In this document: piece after piece, positions 53,932-63,348 of the stretch
How positions within the stretch are numbered: the first letter of the stretch is position 1
How the letters are laid out: every line of letters begins with the position of its first letter
Assembly: GCF_016735595.1 (NCBI RefSeq)
Contig: NZ_JAERRB010000015.1
Coordinates: 111,691 to 175,690 of the forward strand
Length of the DNA: 64,000 nt
Reading direction: 5' to 3'
Source of the DNA: Chryseolinea lacunae
Lineage (GTDB): Bacteria; Bacteroidota; Bacteroidia; Cytophagales; Cyclobacteriaceae
Position numbers and translations under genes: made by a program
Notes under the pieces: model-generated
The model's input: the letters and a program-made list of their open reading frames with translations, nothing else
Told to the model about the DNA's origin: nothing
The model's database searches: none

Positions 53932-56085
53932 ATGACATCTTTTAGACCTATCATTCTATTCTTAAGCATTGCCACCGTCATGCTATCCTGCCAGAAATCA
54001 ACCGAAGAAAACAAAACCGCCGCCAGCACCGACACCGCCGAAAACCCGTTGTTGCAGGTTTGGGATGGACGGTTCGGCGGCTTGCCGCCGTTCGACAAAG
54101 TGAAGGTGAGCCATTTCGCGCCGGCGTTCGACGCGGCCACGGCAAAAAATCAAACCGAGATCGACGCCATTGCGGGCGAGACTGCAGCGCCCGATTTTGA
54201 AAACACCATTGTGGCTCTGGAGAAGGCTGGCCAGGAATACGCCCGCTTCAAAACATTCTTCAACATCTGGTCCAGCAACATGAGCGACTCCGTGTTTCAG
54301 AAAGTTGAAGCAGAGCTCACACCAAAGGCCGCCGCCTTCAACGACAAGATGATTCAGAACGCAAAGCTTTTTGCGCGCATCAAAGCGGTCTACGAATCTG
54401 ACGCGCTGAAAAAACTCACTCCCGAGCAACAACGCCTCACATGGTTATACTACACCACCTTTGTGCACTCCGGTGCGCAACTTGACTCCACGGCTAAAGT
54501 CAGGCTTTCAGACATCAACCAAAAGCTGGCCGAGCAGTTCACCAAGTTCAGTCAGCACGTGCTGGCCGATGAGAACGATCAATACATCACCATCACGGCC
54601 AAGGAAGATCTTCAGGGGCTGCCGCAAAGCCTTATTGACGCGGCGGCCGAGAGTGCCGGGCAACACAAGCTTGCCAACGCATGGGTGATTGCCAACACGC
54701 GCTCGTCTATCGATCCGTTTCTCACCTTCTCGACCAACCGGGCCCTGCGCGAGAAAGCGTGGAAGATGTTTATTAACCGTGGCGACAAGGGCGACGCCAA
54801 CGACAATAACGCCATCATCACCGAAATTCTTAAGCTTCGCGCCGAAAGGGCCACGCTGTTGGGTTTCAAAACGCACGCCCACCTCATGCTCGACGACAAA
54901 ATGGCGAAGACTCCCGAACGCGCCATGGCCCTCATGGAAGAAGTTTGGAAGCCCGCTGTGGCCCGTGTGAAAGTGGAAGTGGCCGACATGCAGGCCATTG
55001 CCAAAAAGGAAGGAGCCAACCTGAAAATTGAACCGTGGGACTATCGTTTCTATGCCGAGAAAGTGCGCAAGCAACGCTATGACCTGGATCAGGGCGAGAT
55101 AAAAGCCTACATGCAACTCGACAAAATGCGCGAAGGCATGTTTTGGGTGGCAGGCGAGTTGTTCAACTTCTCGTTCACTCCCCTCGACAGCATTCCGGTC
55201 TATCATCCCGATGTGAAAGTTTGGGAAGTGAAAGACAAGACCAGTGGCCGCACCGTTGGCGTGTGGTATTTCGATCCGTTTGCGCGTCCCGGAAAACGTT
55301 CGGGCGCCTGGATGAACACCTATCGCAACCAGAACAAACTCGATGGTGCCATTCCCATGGTGTCGAACAACAGCAACTTCATTAAAGGAAAACCCGGCGA
55401 GCCCGTGTTGATTTCACTCGACGATGCCAACACGCTCTTTCACGAATTTGGTCATGCCCTGCATGGCTTGTCGTCGAACGTGACGTATCCTTCCTTGCAG
55501 TCGCCCAACGTGGCCAGCGACTATGTGGAGTTCCCTTCGCAGTTGCTGGAGCGCTGGTTCACCACGCCCGAAGTGCTGAACACCTTCGCGTTGCATTTTG
55601 AAACTGGCAAGCCGCTGCCGCAGGCCTTGGTGGAAAAAATTAACAAGGCCAAAAGCTTTAACTCCGGCTTCAACACCGTGGAGTATTTGGCAAGCGCACT
55701 GGTAGACATGAAACTTCACCTCGAAGGCGCGAAGACCATTGACCCCGACAAATTTGAACGCGAAACACTGGGTGCGTTGGGCATGCCGTCGGAAATTGTG
55801 ATGCGTCATCGCACGCCACAGTTCCTGCACATCTTTGCGGACGATGGATACTCTGCCGGATATTATAGCTATATCTGGTCGGACGTGATTTCGGCTGACG
55901 CCTTCACAGCCTTTACCGAAGCCGGTGGTCCTTACGACAAGAGTGTGAGTGCCCGCCTGAGCCAGCATGTGCTTTCGGTAGGCAACACGGTAGATCCCGC
56001 AGAAGGCTATCGCTTGTTCAGAGGCCGCGACCCAAAGATCAACGCGCTGATGGAAGCACGCGACTTTGCGAAACCAAATAAGTAG
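53932..56085 (+). CDS. M3-family metallopeptidase (Dcp/oligopeptidase-like), lipoprotein
   Basis: 717 residues with signal and lipobox MLSC near residue 20. The zinc site HEFGHALHG (His504, Glu505, His508) and the downstream Glu ligand in VEFPSQLLERW are intact, and the length fits peptidyl-dipeptidase Dcp. It would hydrolyse oligopeptides in the periplasm or at the cell surface, unlike the cytosolic E. coli enzyme. It stands alone and ends before a strong hairpin. Confidence 0.93.
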   Translation: MTSFRPIILFLSIATVMLSCQKSTEENKTAASTDTAENPLLQVWDGRFGGLPPFDKVKVSHFAPAFDAATAKNQTEIDAIAGETAAPDFENTIVALEKAGQEYARFKTFFNIWSSNMSDSVFQKVEAELTPKAAAFNDKMIQNAKLFARIKAVYESDALKKLTPEQQRLTWLYYTTFVHSGAQLDSTAKVRLSDINQKLAEQFTKFSQHVLADENDQYITITAKEDLQGLPQSLIDAAAESAGQHKLANAWVIANTRSSIDPFLTFSTNRALREKAWKMFINRGDKGDANDNNAIITEILKLRAERATLLGFKTHAHLMLDDKMAKTPERAMALMEEVWKPAVARVKVEVADMQAIAKKEGANLKIEPWDYRFYAEKVRKQRYDLDQGEIKAYMQLDKMREGMFWVAGELFNFSFTPLDSIPVYHPDVKVWEVKDKTSGRTVGVWYFDPFARPGKRSGAWMNTYRNQNKLDGAIPMVSNNSNFIKGKPGEPVLISLDDANTLFHEFGHALHGLSSNVTYPSLQSPNVASDYVEFPSQLLERWFTTPEVLNTFALHFETGKPLPQALVEKINKAKSFNSGFNTVEYLASALVDMKLHLEGAKTIDPDKFERETLGALGMPSEIVMRHRTPQFLHIFADDGYSAGYYSYIWSDVISADAFTAFTEAGGPYDKSVSARLSQHVLSVGNTVDPAEGYRLFRGRDPKINALMEARDFAKPNK

Positions 56086-56103
56086 CCAAATGGTTTTAAT
56101 TTC

Positions 56104-56138
56104 TTCACACGGACCTCAGCGCCTGAGGTCCGTGTGAA
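56104..56138. terminator. Strong hairpin between convergent genes
   Basis: TTCACACGGACCTCAG (56104-56119) and CTGAGGTCCGTGTGAA (56123-56138), 16 perfect pairs with a 3-base loop. No T-run on either side, but the position between the M3 peptidase (+) and siaC (-) fits a terminator or end-protecting structure. Confidence 0.6.
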
Positions 56139-56202
56139 ACTATTGCGCTTATGCGAAAATAACAGCGGTGTTGAGTAGTTGGGAATGAAATGAACGCGGG
56201 AG

Positions 56203-56565
56203 TTAGCGTGAGCGAAATTCGAACGGAACTTCTACCTGCTCTGAAAATTCAGTGCCTGCGTCCTGCACTTCTTCGTCGTCGGCATAAGAATACCAAACGA
56301 TCTGGATGCCTTTGATGTCTTTGAGCACGTGCAGCAAATCGAGAATGAGTTTGGAGGAAGCGGTGTTGAAATAGTCGAGTTTGAAAACAAAGGCGGTTGT
56401 GGGATTGGGCGAAGCGCCGTATGCTCTAAGCCAGTCCATGATGGGATTAAAAAACGAAACAGCATCTTCGGGGAGCGACCGGCCCGAAATTTCAAAATGG
56501 CCCTTCGCGCTATCTAAGATCACCTCTGGGGTTTCGTCACTGCTCACTAAATGAAATACTTCCAT
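56203..56565 (-). CDS. siaC: SiaC-family phosphoprotein (DUF1987)
   Basis: 120 residues. Matches the SiaC/DUF1987 family in length and layout: an N-terminal TPEVILDSAKGHFEISGRSLPED segment and a central FKLDYFNTASSKLILDLL strand-helix, in which the family's phospho-Thr/Ser lies. In Pseudomonas SiaC is phosphorylated by the SiaB kinase and dephosphorylated by the SiaA phosphatase and controls c-di-GMP synthesis. No siaA, siaB or diguanylate cyclase gene is adjacent, so here it is solitary. Confidence 0.8.
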   Translation of the reverse strand: MEVFHLVSSDETPEVILDSAKGHFEISGRSLPEDAVSFFNPIMDWLRAYGASPNPTTAFVFKLDYFNTASSKLILDLLHVLKDIKGIQIVWYSYADDEEVQDAGTEFSEQVEVPFEFRSR

Positions 56566-56988
56566 ACCTTTTTATAGAAATTGCGCTAAACATCGAAAAG
56601 GAAGAGGATCTGAATTTTGGCCAAAGGTAATGATCGGTTGTGTTCAATGCTTACCATTTGTAAAAGTTTCACCGTCACAATCGCCGAAAGTTTTGAATTC
56701 CTGAACCGGCCTGCATTCCTGGCCGTTGAGAGGACAATTTCGCAATCGAATGTTTTTCTGTTTCTGAAAATAACGCTCTGTGTGGACGTCATTTTTGTTT
56801 TTTTTGTAGGTTAGCGCCTGAAATGGATGTTATTCAGTTTGTTTGATTTACGAACCTGTTGTACTAACCCCACCCAAACAGTTTTGATTGTGCTCAAGTT
56901 GACTACTATGAAACGTTCCCGAATAATTTTTTCTTCCAGCCTTCGTGCTGGTTCACAACACGAACGCTCAAATCATGGCTACTATTGC
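56566..56988. other. Divergent intergenic region, siaC/TonB-C gene
   Basis: 423 bp. Earlier in-frame starts for the right-hand gene at 56827 and 56908 fall here but would place non-signal sequence before a good signal peptide. A run of T at about 56790-56806 is noted. No promoter match, repeat or gene I can support. Confidence 0.4.
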
Positions 56989-57843
56989 ATGAAGCCCTGC
57001 GTCACGTTCATTCTTCTCCTGATCAGCCTCATCGCTTCCGGTCAGGATGCCGAACTTCCCAGGGAATATTTCAACCACGCATGGGAAGTTGTCAGTGATC
57101 CGAAAGATGCCTCTTATTATCGAACTGTTGAAGAAAAGGAGGGGCTGGTACTAATGAACGATTATTTCATATCGGGACAACTGGAGGAGCACTCGGAATT
57201 TCGTGTTGTTGATGGACTGTTGGTGAAAGACGGCAGAACTGTGATTTATTATCCAGATGGCGCCCTGAAGCGCGACGGTACCTTTGAAAAGGATGCTGCC
57301 ACGGGCATTCATACATTCTATTACACTACCGGAAAACCTCGCCTTGTTAGACGGCACAACGGCGACAAGATAACATACATACACTATTGGTCCCCCACGG
57401 GCCAGGAGCTTATTCCAAACGGCAATGGCCTTGTTGTGCACGAGCCGATAAACAACACAGTGGCCCATGATTATGTGAAAGATTCTATATCGGTGGTGCA
57501 ATATGAGGTAAAAACACTTACGCATGACACGCTGTATACGTTGACAGACACCCCTCCCGAGTTTAAGGGCGGACTGAAGGCAATGTCAAAAGCGGTGGGG
57601 CAAACGTTGAAGTATCCTGCACCCGCGCGGAGCGCGGGTGCTCAGGGTGTCACATTTATTATGTTCGTTGTTGAAGTGGATGGAAGCATCACAAACGCAG
57701 AAATCAGGAGAGGATTTGATATGTATTGCGATCAAGAGGCGTTGCGTACGGTAAAAGCCATCGCCAATTGGAAACCGGGAAAGGTGAATGGGAAAGTTGT
57801 TCGATGTCGATTTGTTCTGCCTATTAGATTTAAGCTTGGCTGA
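56989..57843 (+). CDS. Exported protein with MORN-like repeats and TonB C-terminal domain
   Basis: 284 residues from ATG 56989, chosen because it begins a signal peptide (MKPCVTFILLLISLIASGQ). Middle part has MORN-like segments (GRTVIYYPDGALKRDGTF, GIHTFYYTTGKPR). The C-terminal ~80 residues (GVTFIMFVVEVDGSITNAEI ... VRCRFVLPIRFKLG) are a TonB_C domain. Such stand-alone proteins are common in Bacteroidota and lack the N-terminal membrane anchor of true TonB, so direct energy transfer is unlikely. Role unknown. Confidence 0.8.
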   Translation: MKPCVTFILLLISLIASGQDAELPREYFNHAWEVVSDPKDASYYRTVEEKEGLVLMNDYFISGQLEEHSEFRVVDGLLVKDGRTVIYYPDGALKRDGTFEKDAATGIHTFYYTTGKPRLVRRHNGDKITYIHYWSPTGQELIPNGNGLVVHEPINNTVAHDYVKDSISVVQYEVKTLTHDTLYTLTDTPPEFKGGLKAMSKAVGQTLKYPAPARSAGAQGVTFIMFVVEVDGSITNAEIRRGFDMYCDQEALRTVKAIANWKPGKVNGKVVRCRFVLPIRFKLG

Positions 57844-57917
57844 AGTGCAATTGCGGACATCGTTGGCCGGCTTCAAAAAATGTGTTGCAAGACGGGATCA
57901 ATATTTAATACGCAAAA

Positions 57918-57955
57918 CAAAGACGGGAGATATCCTAAAATACTTCCCGTCTTTG
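57918..57955. terminator. Bidirectional hairpin terminator
   Basis: CAAAGACGGGA (57918-57928) pairs with TCCCGTCTTTG (57945-57955), 16-base loop, between the convergent TonB-C and esterase genes. Confidence 0.65.
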
Positions 57956-57967
57956 CGGAACAGTAAC

Positions 57968-59008
57968 TCACTTCAACGCATTCTTCAATTCACCGGCCGC
58001 ATGTCTCAATGCCGACTGCACGGCAGGCACATTCGCCAGGGGATTCAACAATCCATAGTCATGAATCATGCCCTGTATCTGCACTAACGTCACATCCACA
58101 CCGGCTTCATCCATCTTCCGCGCATAGGCAAGTCCTTCGTCGCGCAGCACATCGTTTTCGGCGACCTGAACCAACGTGGGTGGCAAGCCTTTCAATTCGG
58201 CAAGCGAAGCTTTTAGCGGCGACGCATAGATCTCGTTGCGTTGTGCTTTGGGAACATAGTTGTCCCAGAACCAGATCATCATGTTGCGTGTCAGAAAACG
58301 CGAAGTGGCATATTGGAGATACGATGCGGTTTCGAAGTTGGCATCGGTCACAGGCCAGAACAACACCTGCAGTTTCAGCTCGGGACCTTTTTTGTTTTTT
58401 GCCATCAACGCAGTGGCCGCGGCCAGATTTCCGCCGGCGCTGTTGCCCACAACGGCCAGACGTTTTCCATCGAGGTTGATTTCAGCACCGTGTTCGGCAA
58501 TCCACTTGGTGGCTGCATACGATTCGTTTAGGGCTACGGGATATTTCACTTCCGGTGATCGCGAATATTCCACAAACACACCGGCCACGCCGGAGTAGAC
58601 CACCAGGTCTCTCACAAACCGTTTGTGTGTGGCGAAGTCGCCAAGCACCCAGCCGCCGCCGTGAAAGAACAGGAAGGCCGGCAACACACCCGATGCCCCC
58701 GAGGGACGAACGATGTATAGCTTCACACTGATGCCATCCTGTGTGATGGTTTTCTCGGTCACGTCGATGCCAGACAGGTCTACGGCCACCGAGGTTTGTG
58801 CGCCCTCCAGCACTTTGCGTGCATCGGCGGGAGTCATCGTTTCCATGGGTTTACCGCCGCCGCCATTCAGGGCATGGAGAAAGGCTTTGGTGCGGCGTTC
58901 AATCGCGGCGTCCTTGTCCGGATCGATCGGTTGGTGTTGGGCTTGGGTTGGGTTGATCATAAAGGTTAAGCAGTAGATGAGTAAAATGGATTTTAATAGT
59001 GCTTTCAT
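57968..59008 (-). CDS. Alpha/beta hydrolase, hormone-sensitive-lipase-like esterase, exported
   Basis: 346 residues, signal peptide ending TQAQ. Oxyanion motif HGGGW, nucleophile in GNSAGG, catalytic Asp in AENDVLRDEG and His in MIHDYG define the HSL (family IV) esterase group. Substrates are usually short-chain esters. The neighbouring minus-strand gene (59051-59830) is a second, unrelated alpha/beta hydrolase 42 bp upstream, so the two may form an operon. Confidence 0.9.
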   Translation of the reverse strand: MKALLKSILLIYCLTFMINPTQAQHQPIDPDKDAAIERRTKAFLHALNGGGGKPMETMTPADARKVLEGAQTSVAVDLSGIDVTEKTITQDGISVKLYIVRPSGASGVLPAFLFFHGGGWVLGDFATHKRFVRDLVVYSGVAGVFVEYSRSPEVKYPVALNESYAATKWIAEHGAEINLDGKRLAVVGNSAGGNLAAATALMAKNKKGPELKLQVLFWPVTDANFETASYLQYATSRFLTRNMMIWFWDNYVPKAQRNEIYASPLKASLAELKGLPPTLVQVAENDVLRDEGLAYARKMDEAGVDVTLVQIQGMIHDYGLLNPLANVPAVQSALRHAAGELKNALK

Positions 59009-59050
59009 AGTTTCCTTGTGGTTTTGTTTTTGGGTTGTTGATAGTGACGA

Positions 59051-59830
59051 TCAGTGTGCGCGAAGCCATTCGACAATGTGCGTGGCGTCGGCTTTCCAGG
59101 TGGGCAATCCCAGCACAAAATGGTTTCGGTCTTTCTCAACAAAGTCGGTGACGGATTCTTTGTGGGAGTATTTTTTGAAGACGCGTTTGCAGAGGTGCGA
59201 GGGAATGCAATGGTCCTGACTTCCGGCCACGATGAGCAGGGGAGCATGCGCTTTGGCGAAGTCGACGGCTGCGGCACTGGTGAGCCCGCCGCGGAGCACG
59301 CGTTTGGATTCGGGTATGGAGAAGTCGAAATAGCCTTTGCGCTGAACGTCGAAAGGCAATCCGTTTGTGAATACAAACTGCCATTTCTCAAACGACATCA
59401 GGAATGTTTTTTTGCTCGAGGTGAAAAATCCCAGCGCGCCGATGTTTGACTTCAAAAAGTTGAACTCATAGGGAATCACGCCTTGTGGCGGCACGGCATG
59501 AAGGGCAACGCAGGCCGCGGCAAACCCTTTGTTCAACATGATCTGCGCAATCAAACCTCCAAACGAGTGGCCGATCACGATAGGCTTTTCGTGCAGGCTT
59601 TGAACGATCTTTGTGTAGTGAGCAATCACGTCGGGCAACGACACCGCAGCAAGCGCTGCATCGGGATGACGGCATCGCAGGGTTTCGGCGTCAGCATCTT
59701 TGGCGGGCCACGGTGGCACCAGAGTAGTGTAGCCTTGATACTGAAAGAAGGTGGCCCATTCCTCCCAGCAGCTATGGCTCACAAAGGCTCCCGTGATGAA
59801 CACGATGGTTTTGGATTTGATTTTTGTCAT
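59051..59830 (-). CDS. Alpha/beta hydrolase
   Basis: 259 residues, no signal peptide. Nucleophile elbow GHSFGG, oxyanion region around FITGAFVSHSCWEEWATFF, acid in VAGSQDHCIPS and a C-terminal His in KDRNHFVLG. It belongs to the general alpha/beta hydrolase fold_1 group; specificity unknown. It lies upstream of the HSL-like esterase in the same direction. Confidence 0.87.
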   Translation of the reverse strand: MTKIKSKTIVFITGAFVSHSCWEEWATFFQYQGYTTLVPPWPAKDADAETLRCRHPDAALAAVSLPDVIAHYTKIVQSLHEKPIVIGHSFGGLIAQIMLNKGFAAACVALHAVPPQGVIPYEFNFLKSNIGALGFFTSSKKTFLMSFEKWQFVFTNGLPFDVQRKGYFDFSIPESKRVLRGGLTSAAAVDFAKAHAPLLIVAGSQDHCIPSHLCKRVFKKYSHKESVTDFVEKDRNHFVLGLPTWKADATHIVEWLRAH

Positions 59831-60039
59831 GGTCGGCGCGTTAAGATCACGGACGAACGGTTTGGCGCAGCCTTGTCTTTCACAAGGGAACGTCAGGTTA
59901 ACACACCCAGTTCGTCACGCGGATGACGACAAAAGTATTTGATCGGGAAAACGCGCGCGATTGACGAATGGCAGATACCCTTGTACAAAACGATGATTTG
60001 AAAAATGGATGGCGGCGATTGCATTCCACCCTAAACCAA

Positions 60040-60069
60040 AACAGGCGACCCCCAATGGAGTCGCCTGTT
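60040..60069 (-). terminator. Rho-independent terminator of the PKD-like lipoprotein gene
   Basis: AACAGGCGAC (60040-60049) pairs with GTCGCCTGTT (60060-60069); on the minus strand the stem is followed by TTTT. 29 bases after the stop codon. Confidence 0.8.
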
Positions 60070-60097
60070 CGGAATGGATGGGCGTTGATAAAAGTCG

Positions 60098-61519
60098 TTA
60101 TAGCGGGTTGGGCACAATTCCCCAATGGTAAACATCACGCAGCTCGCGCAGTTTGGCCAGCGATGCGGGCGATGGCGGTCCGATGGCCGGCCCGTTCTCG
60201 TTCATAAACGACGCGGGCAGTTTGAACGCGCCTGCCGTGTTTATGTTGTGGACCACGGCACCGCGGTGCACCGTGTTGATGATGGAGTCTATGTCGGCCG
60301 TTGTCAGCAGGTTGGGACCGCTGATGTCGATGTATTGGATGTGGCTGTCGTCGGGAAGCAACAGATCTTCCAGTTGCCGCAGTCCGGGCATGTTGAGGAA
60401 CGTTACGTTGGGATTGTAGCGGAGGTCCACAACCGGCGGACAATACGTTAAACCGAAAATGAAACTCTCCAGGTTGGAAAGGCCGTGCACGTTCAAGTCA
60501 TTCACACTTCCCTGTCCATAGAACGAATAGAACGTTGTGATCTTGTCGAGATCGCCGGTGACCTTGATGAGATAGCTTCCGTTGCCGGGATAGGTATGTT
60601 CGAGGAAGGCGGGGTTGAGCGGGTTGTCGATCAAAACTGCCTGCGTTGTGCCGTCACCCCAGTTTATCTGGAGCGATACGTTTTCGCCATTCAACATCAT
60701 GCGGTAGGGATTAGACCCATGGTCGGCATCCACCCGCGCCGCGATGGTGAAGAGCGGTTGCACCAGCAAAATCTTCCAGGGTAGGTTTCCAAGTTTGCTA
60801 TACACAAAGTCTTTCGCATAAGAAATGTAGCCGGGCTTGGTCACCGCCAGGCGGTGTGTAGCCGCAGTGTCGCCTTGAAACGAGATAGTGTTTAGCGTGG
60901 CATCGAGCACAAATTTTTTCACGGTGTCGGTGCCGTGCAGGATGGCGGCTTTGGCGCTGGTCAAAATCTGGTGGTTGCCCTCGAGGCGGAACACCGAAAG
61001 GCGAAGGGGATTGACCACGTTGATGGAGAACGCCACATAACCAAATTCTTCGGGTGTGCGCGTGGTCACGTCAACCACTTCCATATCCACATTGGTCACG
61101 TTGTTGCGATACACGTTGATGCCGTAGGGCAATGGATGATTGACCGCCCTGGCCAACGGCGAGTTGCCACGCGGTGTGGCATAGAGCACAACCGATGGAT
61201 CGGCCACCAGCAAAAAATCGGTGATGCGATAATAGCCCGGCGCCAGCTCAAGCGGATCGGCAAGAAAGCTGTTGCCTACGCGTAGCAGTTTAATTTCCTT
61301 GCGGGTGATCACCGGCGCACCGGCGTTGTTCTGCAAACTAAGCAACAGGGTAGTGGGCGACTCGCCGGTCTCCACACGCCCTCCGGCAATGTCGAGGGCG
61401 GAGAACGAACATGTGAATTGCACTTTCACAGGACTGAGATCTTCGCCTTTGTCGGCGCAACGTAGCAGGGTTATGCTCATGGCGAGCACCAACACCAATC
61501 GAAAGAGAGCGTTTTTCAT
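60098..61519 (-). CDS. Surface lipoprotein with PKD-like and leucine-rich-type segments
   Basis: 473 residues from Met at 61519 (MKNALFRLVLVLAMSITLLRC, lipobox LLRC); an upstream extension to 61726 is not credible. A PKD-like strand pattern (INWGDGTTQ ... EHTYPGNGSYLIKVTGDL, about residues 285-335) is followed by irregular leucine-rich repeats (LNVHGLSNLESFIF, VTFLNMPGLRQLEDLLL). Such proteins of Bacteroidota are usually surface exposed; binding role only presumed. The leader DNA carries the odd hairpin unit at 61.7 kb. Confidence 0.75.
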   Translation of the reverse strand: MKNALFRLVLVLAMSITLLRCADKGEDLSPVKVQFTCSFSALDIAGGRVETGESPTTLLLSLQNNAGAPVITRKEIKLLRVGNSFLADPLELAPGYYRITDFLLVADPSVVLYATPRGNSPLARAVNHPLPYGINVYRNNVTNVDMEVVDVTTRTPEEFGYVAFSINVVNPLRLSVFRLEGNHQILTSAKAAILHGTDTVKKFVLDATLNTISFQGDTAATHRLAVTKPGYISYAKDFVYSKLGNLPWKILLVQPLFTIAARVDADHGSNPYRMMLNGENVSLQINWGDGTTQAVLIDNPLNPAFLEHTYPGNGSYLIKVTGDLDKITTFYSFYGQGSVNDLNVHGLSNLESFIFGLTYCPPVVDLRYNPNVTFLNMPGLRQLEDLLLPDDSHIQYIDISGPNLLTTADIDSIINTVHRGAVVHNINTAGAFKLPASFMNENGPAIGPPSPASLAKLRELRDVYHWGIVPNPL

Positions 61520-61694
61520 GGTAGTAGGATTAAGGGTGATATGAACTAACAAAACGTAAAACTTCAAACGCAGCGCATTCGTCGATGATGCAAATGCCAG
61601 GGGTGCGGTGGAACGCAAACAGCTTACAAGTCGAAATAAAAAGTAGCAGGCGCAGGGGCGCTTCTCTCGTGAACGGCGGGCGACATCAAAAAGC

Positions 61695-61740
61695 AAAAAG
61701 CCCACCCGCAATGCACGTTGATGCATTTCACGGATGGGCT
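61695..61740 (-). terminator. Leftward intrinsic terminator or attenuator hairpin
   Basis: Outer stem 61699-61708 / 61731-61740 (AGCCCACCCG with CGGATGGGCT, one G-U type mismatch), inner stem AATGCA 61710-61715 / TGCATT 61722-61727. On the minus strand it is followed by TTTTTGCTTTTTG. No minus-strand gene ends here; the lipoprotein gene begins 176 bases further on. Confidence 0.7.
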
Positions 61741-61779
61741 CGCTATAAGAAATCTACTTCTTTGCGAGGTGAAAACAAA
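61741..61779 (-). promoter_or_regulatory. Possible promoter of a short leftward transcript
   Basis: Minus-strand TTTG (61776-61779), 19-bp spacer, TAGATTTC (61749-61756), one mismatch to TAnnTTTG. Transcription would start about 61742 and meet the terminator hairpin at once, giving an RNA of about 50 bases. Confidence 0.4.
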
Positions 61780-61963
61780 AGCAAATGAGATATTTTGTAT
61801 GCCTTGGATTGGGATGGTTGTAGCTACAGACAAGTTGTCCGCGGGTTTACCCGCTCACATCCGGCAGGGCTGCTTCACTCATCCCAATTTTCCGTTAACG
61901 TAAGCGCCGTTTTAAAAACCAATCACAATCAACTACTTTAATTTCTTTAAACCCAACAGACCC

Positions 61964-63220
61964 ATGACCCGACTATATTCGCTTTGTTTTGTTGCATTCA
62001 TTCTTGCAACTTCTTGCAAAGCACCCAAGCCCGAAGAAACCAACACCACCGGCATCATCAACGAAGCCGCAAAAGCGCGACTCGACTCCACCCTGAAAGC
62101 CATGGTGGATTCTTTCAAGATCGCGGGCGTGTCGGCCCTTGTTGTTGAAAAAGATAAGGAAGTCTACTTCAACGCCTTTGGCCATGCCGACCGCGAAGCC
62201 GGCAAACCGTTCGGTCGCAACACGCTGGTGCGCATCTTCTCCATGACCAAACCCATCACCGGCACAGCCCTCATGCAACTCTACGAGAAAGGTGCTTTTC
62301 AACTGGACGACCCGCTTTCAAAGTACGCACCTGAATTTGCCGACGTGAAAGTGTTTGCAGGCATGGACGCCAAAGGAAAAATGATTCTGAAAGCGCCCAC
62401 ACGTCCCATCACCATCCGCGACCTCACACGCCACACCGCCGGCTTTGCACGCGAAGAGCACCCCGAGCTTGGTGCGCTGGTGAAGGAGGCCGACGTGATG
62501 AATAAAGAAAACACCCTCACACAAATGGCCGCCAAGCTGGCCAAGCTGCCGCTGGCATTCAGCCCCGGCGACCAATGGTCGTATGGCGTGTGCGTTGACG
62601 TGCAGGCCTACCTGGTAGAGAAACTGTCGGGCAAGCCGTTCGATCAATATGTGCGCGAAAATATACTCGATCCCCTGGGCATGAAATCCACACGCTATGT
62701 GCCCGAAGACATGACACGCCTTGCTGCCATGTATATGAAGAGCGACAGCGCCCTGGCCCGCATACCCGATGAAAAAGCCAACGTCTTTAATGGAAAAGAA
62801 TGGCCCCTCAAACCCGGCGGCTTTGGCTTCACATCCACCATCGACGACTACATGCGCTTTGCCCGCATGCTGGTGCACGAGGGCACCTTCGAAGGCGTCA
62901 CCATCCTCAAACCCGAAACCGTGAAGCTGATGGCCACCAACCAACTGTCAGACAGCGTGACCGAGCGCATGTGGCTCCCCAGCAAAGGCCCCGTGGGCTT
63001 TGGCATCGACTTCGCCGTGAGACTGCGCGCACCACAAAATGCCGAAGAGAAAAACGGCGTTGTGGGCGAGTTCTTCTGGGACGGCGCAGCCAGCACTTTG
63101 TTCTGGGTCGATCCCAAGAATGAACTGACGGCGGTTTTGTTTGTGCAGATTTTTCCCTTCAGCAACCCGCTGCATAAGGTGTTTCGGGATGCGGTGTATG
63201 GGAAATATGATGGTAAGTAG
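61964..63220 (+). CDS. Serine hydrolase (class C beta-lactamase-related), lipoprotein
   Basis: 418 residues, lipobox ATSC with Cys18. The Ser-x-x-Lys motif is SMTK (Ser93, Lys96), the YxN position reads WSYGV (Tyr-Gly-Val), and a late GEFFWDGAAST segment occupies the KTG box region. The fold is that of beta-lactamase class C/esterase family proteins; these often act as esterases or D-Ala peptidases, so antibiotic hydrolysis should not be assumed. It stands alone and ends before a strong terminator. Confidence 0.9.
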   Translation: MTRLYSLCFVAFILATSCKAPKPEETNTTGIINEAAKARLDSTLKAMVDSFKIAGVSALVVEKDKEVYFNAFGHADREAGKPFGRNTLVRIFSMTKPITGTALMQLYEKGAFQLDDPLSKYAPEFADVKVFAGMDAKGKMILKAPTRPITIRDLTRHTAGFAREEHPELGALVKEADVMNKENTLTQMAAKLAKLPLAFSPGDQWSYGVCVDVQAYLVEKLSGKPFDQYVRENILDPLGMKSTRYVPEDMTRLAAMYMKSDSALARIPDEKANVFNGKEWPLKPGGFGFTSTIDDYMRFARMLVHEGTFEGVTILKPETVKLMATNQLSDSVTERMWLPSKGPVGFGIDFAVRLRAPQNAEEKNGVVGEFFWDGAASTLFWVDPKNELTAVLFVQIFPFSNPLHKVFRDAVYGKYDGK

Positions 63221-63291
63221 GGGAGCGCGCATGTCGGAGACATGGCAATGATGGGCACGGGTCGAAGACCCGCGCCAGCAAACCATAGATC

Positions 63292-63329
63292 AAAAAAAAA
63301 CGATCGGCCTGTTAAAGCCGATCGTTTTT
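63292..63329. terminator. Bidirectional rho-independent terminator
   Basis: A-run then CGATCGGC (63301-63308), 8-base loop, GCCGATCG (63317-63324), T-run to 63329. Lies between the serine hydrolase (+) and the cold-shock gene (-). Confidence 0.88.
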
Positions 63330-63348
63330 CTTAAGGGGTATAGAATGA

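Larger units (their letters stand above)
61520..61963. other. 444-bp divergent intergenic region
   Basis: Contains the leftward promoter-hairpin-T-run unit (61695-61779). The right 180 bp up to the serine hydrolase start contain a weak TACTTTAA box at about 61933 on the plus strand. No coding frame supported. Confidence 0.6.

Noticed and set aside
60098..61726. 542-residue version of the PKD-like lipoprotein
   Set aside because: The extra 69 residues lie upstream of a clear lipoprotein signal at 61519.
61964..63220. Serine hydrolase as an antibiotic-resistance beta-lactamase
   Set aside because: SxxK is present but the YxN motif reads Tyr-Gly-Val and no typical AmpC context exists; esterase or peptidase-like activity is at least as likely.
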